Source: Rhizobium redzepovicii
GTDB taxonomy: Bacteria; Pseudomonadota; Alphaproteobacteria; Rhizobiales; Rhizobiaceae
Assembly (NCBI RefSeq): GCF_019793435.1
Contig: NZ_JAILYH010000002.1
Span: 372,001 to 436,000, forward strand
Length of the DNA: 64,000 nucleotides
Direction: 5' to 3'
A model generated the notes under the pieces. The model was not told the origin of the DNA. It did not search any database and saw only the letters and a program-made list of their open reading frames with translations. The position numbers and the translations under genes were made by a program. The stretch's first letter is position 1, and every line of letters starts with the position of its first letter. Shown here piece after piece: positions 60,401-64,000 of this stretch.

Positions 60401-60895
60401 GCCGTCGAGCATCAGATCCATCATCAAGGCAACGCCGCTCTTGCGGCCAGCCTCCGCCAGACGCGCCACCCCCTCCCCGACATCGCTTCCGAGCGACAGT
60501 TCAGGATCGAGACGATCGAAGTCCCGGGAAGCAAACACGCTGCGCTCCCCGTCCCGGTCGAAGAGGGGCGCCGTCAGCACGTGATCGAAACCGGTGTCCG
60601 CCGCATGGTCGAAAACCTCGCGCCATGCATCGATGCCCTGGAGAAGGAGCGGATTGGCATAATAGATCCGGGGTGGGGTGCTCAACACACCCCCGTTCGC
60701 AGAAAATAACATCGGCCGCCGCCTCGAGTTGCTTTTCAGGCAAACTTCCTTTGGCGGTTGTTGTTCCACCGGCACGGCCAATTCGCGGCTGTACGAAAGC
60801 ATCAGCCGCATCGGCGCCGGATCGAGGGGACGTATTTCGTTCGAGCACCAAAGCCCGCCCAGGGGACGAAGAGACCTTGAGAATTCCAGCCGCAT
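57485..60895 (-). CDS. glgE: Maltose-1-phosphate maltosyltransferase with long N-terminal extension
   Basis: Residues from about 495 to 1136 form a normal GlgE (family length about 660): [41 protein letters not shown], the nucleophile Asp865 in [13 protein letters not shown], Glu in FLSEAFTKP, and [11 protein letters not shown]. It extends alpha-1,4-glucan from maltose-1-phosphate. The first 490 or so residues resemble a degenerate amylase-type barrel ([36 protein letters not shown]) without clear catalytic acids. The start is unsure: ATG 60895 has a weak ribosome site, and internal starts at 60811, 60802 and 60712 are possible. It is the first gene of the operon. Confidence 0.9.
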   Translation of the reverse strand: [1136 protein letters not shown]

Positions 60896-60932
60896 CCGGA
60901 TAATCTTCCGCCGTCCGGGGAGAGGGAGTCAG

Positions 60933-61316
60933 GTGGCTATTGAGCGCGCATCCAAGCTTCGATCCATACTCGTCGCCGCAACCCTGTCGGCTTGCATACT
61001 GTGCCTCACCTCCTGGAGCATCGAAACCGATCGTTCGACAGAATTAAAACACGGCCTGTTCGAAATTCGCGAGGAGGCCAGGCGCTTCGTCGCGCAGGAG
61101 AACGCCAGTGAGCACGAGCAGTGGAACGTGCTGGAGCCCAACGCGAAGGTGCTGGTTCCCCGATGTGCGGTCCCGCTTCAGACACAGTGGACGCCGAAGA
61201 GCCTCGGCCGCTCAAAACCCAGCGTGATGGTCGTCTGCCCAGACGCGGTGCCGAATGCTGTGATGAAACGGTGGGATGTACATGTCCCAGTAGAGCGAAA
61301 GACGCACCACCCTTAA
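60933..61316 (+). CDS. Exported or lipoprotein-like hypothetical protein (127 aa)
   Basis: The GTG at 60933, with GGGAG close upstream, opens a frame with a basic N-terminus and a hydrophobic core (LRSILVAATLSACILCLTSW). LSAC could be a lipobox. The mature part has EIREEARRFVAQENASEHEQ and two further cysteines. There is no recognised family. It is divergent from glgE with only 37 bp between starts, so the promoter must overlap one of the genes. Confidence 0.5.
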   Translation: MAIERASKLRSILVAATLSACILCLTSWSIETDRSTELKHGLFEIREEARRFVAQENASEHEQWNVLEPNAKVLVPRCAVPLQTQWTPKSLGRSKPSVMVVCPDAVPNAVMKRWDVHVPVERKTHHP

Positions 61317-61381
61317 GGGCGAGCACCCGAGCTGATTTGATGTACTGAATGAGAGACCGATTGCAATAGAGGCGACCAGAC

Positions 61382-62263
61382 GTGAATGCACCGGTAGAAT
61401 TGTGCTCCTATCCCGAACTTGACGACCGGATCGTGATCGTTCGGGCGGGAGATGAAGTCGATGGCGTGTTTGTCCGGACCGAGAGGTTCAGCGTCCTGAT
61501 CGATACGCTTGGAACGCCCGAGCTATGCCGGATGGCGCTGGATCTGCTAGAAGAAAAGACGGCGGCTCGCCCCTTGATTGTCATCAATTCGCATATGGAT
61601 TGGGATCACTTCTGGGGAAATGCCGCCATTGCCGGCCGCGCTCCGATTATCGCGCATGCCGCAGCACTCGACCGCTTGCGTGATCCCTCCGAGCAACAGG
61701 TTCTGAAAGACAAGGCTGGCCAGGAACCGCGGTTTCGCAATGTCGAGCTCATCGGTCCCGATATAACCTTCTCCGGCTCGATGCTTCTCAACGGCGGCGA
61801 TCTGAAGCTCGAACTCATCCATACGCCCGGGCACACGCCCGACCATATCGCCGTCTGGATTCCCGAGCTTCGCATCTGCCTGGCCGTCGATGCGGTGGAA
61901 TATCCTATCCCCGAAGTCTGGAGTAAAAGTGCCGAAGACCTTCGCCTGATCCGTTCATCGCTGGAGCGGATCCGTGATCTCGAACCGAGGCTGGTCATCC
62001 CCGCGCATGGCCAGACATCTTCGCCTTCGACGGTGAAGGCAAATCTTGCCTATTTCGAAGCCCTGGCCGAACGTGTCGACGGGTTGAGCGAGAACCAGCT
62101 GGCGGACGTTCAGCTCAGCCGCTCAAGCGGTTTCCGGCTTGAAGATTTCATCGCCATCCCCGACGGCATGCCTGCGGAAACGGTGACGTTCTACCGGAAC
62201 TGCCACGAGACAAACCTTGGCGCCACCCTTCAGGCCCACATGGAAAAACGGAAATCCGCGTAG
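61382..62263 (+). CDS. Metallo-beta-lactamase-fold hydrolase
   Basis: The 293-residue protein has the MBL metal motif in the variant form NSHMDWDHFWGN (HxDxDH instead of HxHxDH), followed by LIHTPGHTPDHIAVW, CLAVDAVEYP (bridging Asp) and LVIPAHGQ. The first-site His-to-Asp change is known from a subgroup of the superfamily and need not abolish metal binding. The substrate is unknown. GTG 61382 is preceded by GAGG. The stop is directly followed by the next ATG, so it forms a two-gene operon with the APH-fold gene. Confidence 0.85.
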   Translation: MNAPVELCSYPELDDRIVIVRAGDEVDGVFVRTERFSVLIDTLGTPELCRMALDLLEEKTAARPLIVINSHMDWDHFWGNAAIAGRAPIIAHAAALDRLRDPSEQQVLKDKAGQEPRFRNVELIGPDITFSGSMLLNGGDLKLELIHTPGHTPDHIAVWIPELRICLAVDAVEYPIPEVWSKSAEDLRLIRSSLERIRDLEPRLVIPAHGQTSSPSTVKANLAYFEALAERVDGLSENQLADVQLSRSSGFRLEDFIAIPDGMPAETVTFYRNCHETNLGATLQAHMEKRKSA

Positions 62264-63061
62264 ATGGATCTGCAGGGGGAGAATGACATAAAGCCATTGG
62301 AAGGCGGACGAACCGGGCAGATCTGGCGCGACGGCGATACCGTCGTTAGACCATCAGGCGCGTGGACGCCCACGGTGCACCGGTTTTTGCGCCATGTCAG
62401 GGACAGAGGTTTTCTGGCGGCGCCGGAGCCGATCGACATCACAGGGAAAAACCAGGAGATCGTCAGCTTCGTCGCCGGGCGCGTCTGCGAAGACCTGGGC
62501 GACACGTTTGTCGGATCGGAGCGCATGCTGGTTTCGGCGGCCAGGCTTCTGCGCGATTTTCACGCGGCATCACAAGGGTTTCTGGAGCAGGATGGTGAAA
62601 TCCAGACGTGGATGCTGCCGCCACAGGAACCGCGGGAAATCGTCTGCCACGGAGATTACGCGCCTTACAACGTCGCCACGACAGAGCATGAGGCTGTCGG
62701 GATCATCGATTTCGATACCGCGCATCCCGCACCGCGACTCTGGGATCTGGCCTACGCGGTCTATCGCTGGGCGCCTTTGTCCGATCCCTCCCATCCCGGC
62801 GTGCTGTCAGGTCTCGATGAACAGCTGCGGCGGGCGGAAATCTTCTGCACGGCCTACGGGGCAACGGCAAAAGAACGGCAACAGCTCCCGGAGATGGTCT
62901 GCGGGCGGCTCCAGGCGCTTGCCAATTTCATGCAGGCAAGGGCTTCGGCCGGAGACGAGACCTTCGCGGAGCACGTAGCCGCAGGGGACGCTCAGCTGTA
63001 TCTAAGCGATATCGACTATGTGCAGCAACATCGAGACCGACTGCTGAACGCGCTCCTATAG
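62264..63061 (+). CDS. Aminoglycoside phosphotransferase (APH)-fold kinase
   Basis: The 265-residue protein has the catalytic loop VCHGDYAPYNVATT and the metal-binding IIDFDTAHPAPRLWDLAYAVY of APH/choline-kinase folds. Its N-terminal lobe is short (GGRTGQIWRDGDTVVRPSG). Members phosphorylate antibiotics, amino alcohols, sugars or metabolites; nothing here points to drug resistance. It starts 1 bp after the MBL gene's stop. It abuts the corA stop in a convergent arrangement with no spacer. Confidence 0.85.
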   Translation: MDLQGENDIKPLEGGRTGQIWRDGDTVVRPSGAWTPTVHRFLRHVRDRGFLAAPEPIDITGKNQEIVSFVAGRVCEDLGDTFVGSERMLVSAARLLRDFHAASQGFLEQDGEIQTWMLPPQEPREIVCHGDYAPYNVATTEHEAVGIIDFDTAHPAPRLWDLAYAVYRWAPLSDPSHPGVLSGLDEQLRRAEIFCTAYGATAKERQQLPEMVCGRLQALANFMQARASAGDETFAEHVAAGDAQLYLSDIDYVQQHRDRLLNALL

Positions 63062-64000
63062 CTAGAGCCACTTCCTCCGACGGAAGAAGCCAAAGAGGCC
63101 GAGACACAGGACGCCGATGACGCCGAGCACGACGAAGTAGCCATACTGGGTTTTCAGTTCCGGCATATCGCTGAAGTTCATGCCGTAAATGCCTGCGATC
63201 GCCGTGGGAACGGCGAGAATTGCCGCCCAGGCGGCGAGCTTGCGGGCAATCGCCGTCTGCTCGGTCTGGCCGATCATCACGCTAGCCTCGAAGGCGAAGG
63301 CCAGCACCTCGCGCAAAGCGTCGATATCTTCCTGAACCCGGCGCACGTGATCGGTCACATCGCGAAACAGCGACTGAAGCGTCGGATCCATGCCGGGAAG
63401 ATCGATGTGCTCATATCGCCGGCAGACGTCGACGAGCGGCACAACGGCATTGCGCAGCCGCAAGAGCTTCCGCCGCAGCAGATAAAGCCGCTCGATATCG
63501 GACTTCCCCAGCTGTTCGCGCAGCACCAGATCCTCGAGCTTCTCGACCTCCTCCTGCACGACTTCGATGACCGGCATATAGTTGTCGACGATGAAATCGA
63601 GGATGGAATAGAGGATGTAATTTTCACCATGGGCGAGCGCCGCGGGCGTTGCTTCGCACCGTTGCCGCACCGACAGATAAGAGGACGAGTCACCGTGGCG
63701 AACGGAGACGACATAACCGCGGCCGACGAACAAATGCGTTTCGCCGAAGATGATTTCGTCATCCTTCATATGGGCGGTCCGGGCAACGATGAACATTGCG
63801 TCCCCATAAATCTCCAGCTTCGGTCGCTGGTGGGGCTGTGCCGCGTCCTCGATCGCCAGTGCATGGAGATTGAATTCGGCCTGGACCTGATGCAGCAGCA
63901 CTTCGTCCGGCTCGTGCAGACCGATCCAGACGATGGCGTTCTCCCGACTGCGCCATTCGCCGGCTTCTTCTATCCTGATGTCGCGAATGCGCTGCCCATG
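63062..64000 (-). CDS. corA: CorA-family magnesium/cobalt transporter, 5' end beyond window
   Basis: The visible 312 residues hold the long CorA helix region (EVVQEEVEKLEDLVLREQLG, RVQEDIDALREVLAFAFEAS) and two C-terminal membrane helices with the selectivity motif YGMNF between them, then a basic C-terminus (FFRRRKWL). The frame stays open through the right edge (HGQRIRDIRIEEAGEWR at the limit), so the true start is outside. CorA forms pentameric divalent-cation channels. Confidence 0.92.
   Translation of the reverse strand, partial: HGQRIRDIRIEEAGEWRSRENAIVWIGLHEPDEVLLHQVQAEFNLHALAIEDAAQPHQRPKLEIYGDAMFIVARTAHMKDDEIIFGETHLFVGRGYVVSVRHGDSSSYLSVRQRCEATPAALAHGENYILYSILDFIVDNYMPVIEVVQEEVEKLEDLVLREQLGKSDIERLYLLRRKLLRLRNAVVPLVDVCRRYEHIDLPGMDPTLQSLFRDVTDHVRRVQEDIDALREVLAFAFEASVMIGQTEQTAIARKLAAWAAILAVPTAIAGIYGMNFSDMPELKTQYGYFVVLGVIGVLCLGLFGFFRRRKWL

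Overview
The window looks like a stretch of a large replicon from a fast-growing rhizobium (Rhizobium leguminosarum/etli group). The reasons are the high GC, dense gene packing with many ATGA/GTGA overlaps, a wealth of ABC transporters and sugar-acid enzymes, promoters of the alphaproteobacterial stress sigma factor (GGAAC-N16/17-CGTT), and a short palindromic intergenic repeat of the kind common in Rhizobiales. No replication, conjugation, phage, IS, tRNA, rRNA or CRISPR features were seen. The organism call is an inference from gene content.

Layout. 0-4.4 kb: a DUF763 gene cut by the left edge, then a cardiolipin-synthase-like set (phospholipase D protein, UPF0104 membrane protein, EEP phosphatase/nuclease) matching the E. 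coli ybhP-clsB-ybhN trio; two of its genes have stress sigma promoters. 4.6-8 kb: a chemoreceptor and two small proteins. 8-13 kb: an amino-acid-type ABC system (fused permease-ATPase plus binding protein), an FAD amine/amino-acid oxidoreductase and a divergent LacI regulator with a pair of palindromic operators. 13-15 kb: five small genes, one of them a lipoprotein gene.

15-30 kb: a sugar-acid (probably aldarate/aldonate) catabolic island. It holds an IlvD/Edd dehydratase, a talarate/galactarate-dehydratase-like enolase-superfamily enzyme, an RraA-like protein, a ketoglutarate-semialdehyde-type aldehyde dehydrogenase, two hydroxyacid dehydrogenases, a peptide-class ABC importer split into two units, an EamA transporter and a GntR/FCD regulator. 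A shared 14-bp near-palindrome (ACTRAWATWYTAGT) lies before all four metabolic and transport units, which suggests one regulon.

30-36.5 kb: an exported protein, malQ and treZ, then a small AT-rich patch with an orphan ParD antitoxin and an unknown ORF. 36.6-44.6 kb: a two-gene signalling operon of a 2099-residue poly-HAMP hybrid kinase (11 tandem 92-residue repeats, like fungal group III kinases) and a REC-HK-REC protein. 44.8-45.6 kb: two small genes behind a stress sigma promoter. 45.7-48.6 kb: an iron/siderophore-class ABC importer. 48.6-52 kb: an Lrp regulator divergent from an aromatic aminotransferase/TPP-enzyme pair, with three sites spaced 31 bp apart between them. 52-61 kb: glgE, treS-maltokinase and glgB, the trehalose-to-alpha-glucan pathway, where GlgE carries about 490 extra N-terminal residues. 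61-64 kb: an exported protein, a metallo-beta-lactamase-fold/APH-fold pair, and a CorA transporter cut by the right edge.

Taken together, the window combines osmotic/carbon storage metabolism (trehalose and glycogen), scavenging of plant- or soil-derived acids and iron, and stress signalling, as expected of a soil and root bacterium. The most novel-looking items are the inferred GntR regulon, the poly-HAMP kinase operon, the extended GlgE, and the phased operator array at the aminotransferase locus.
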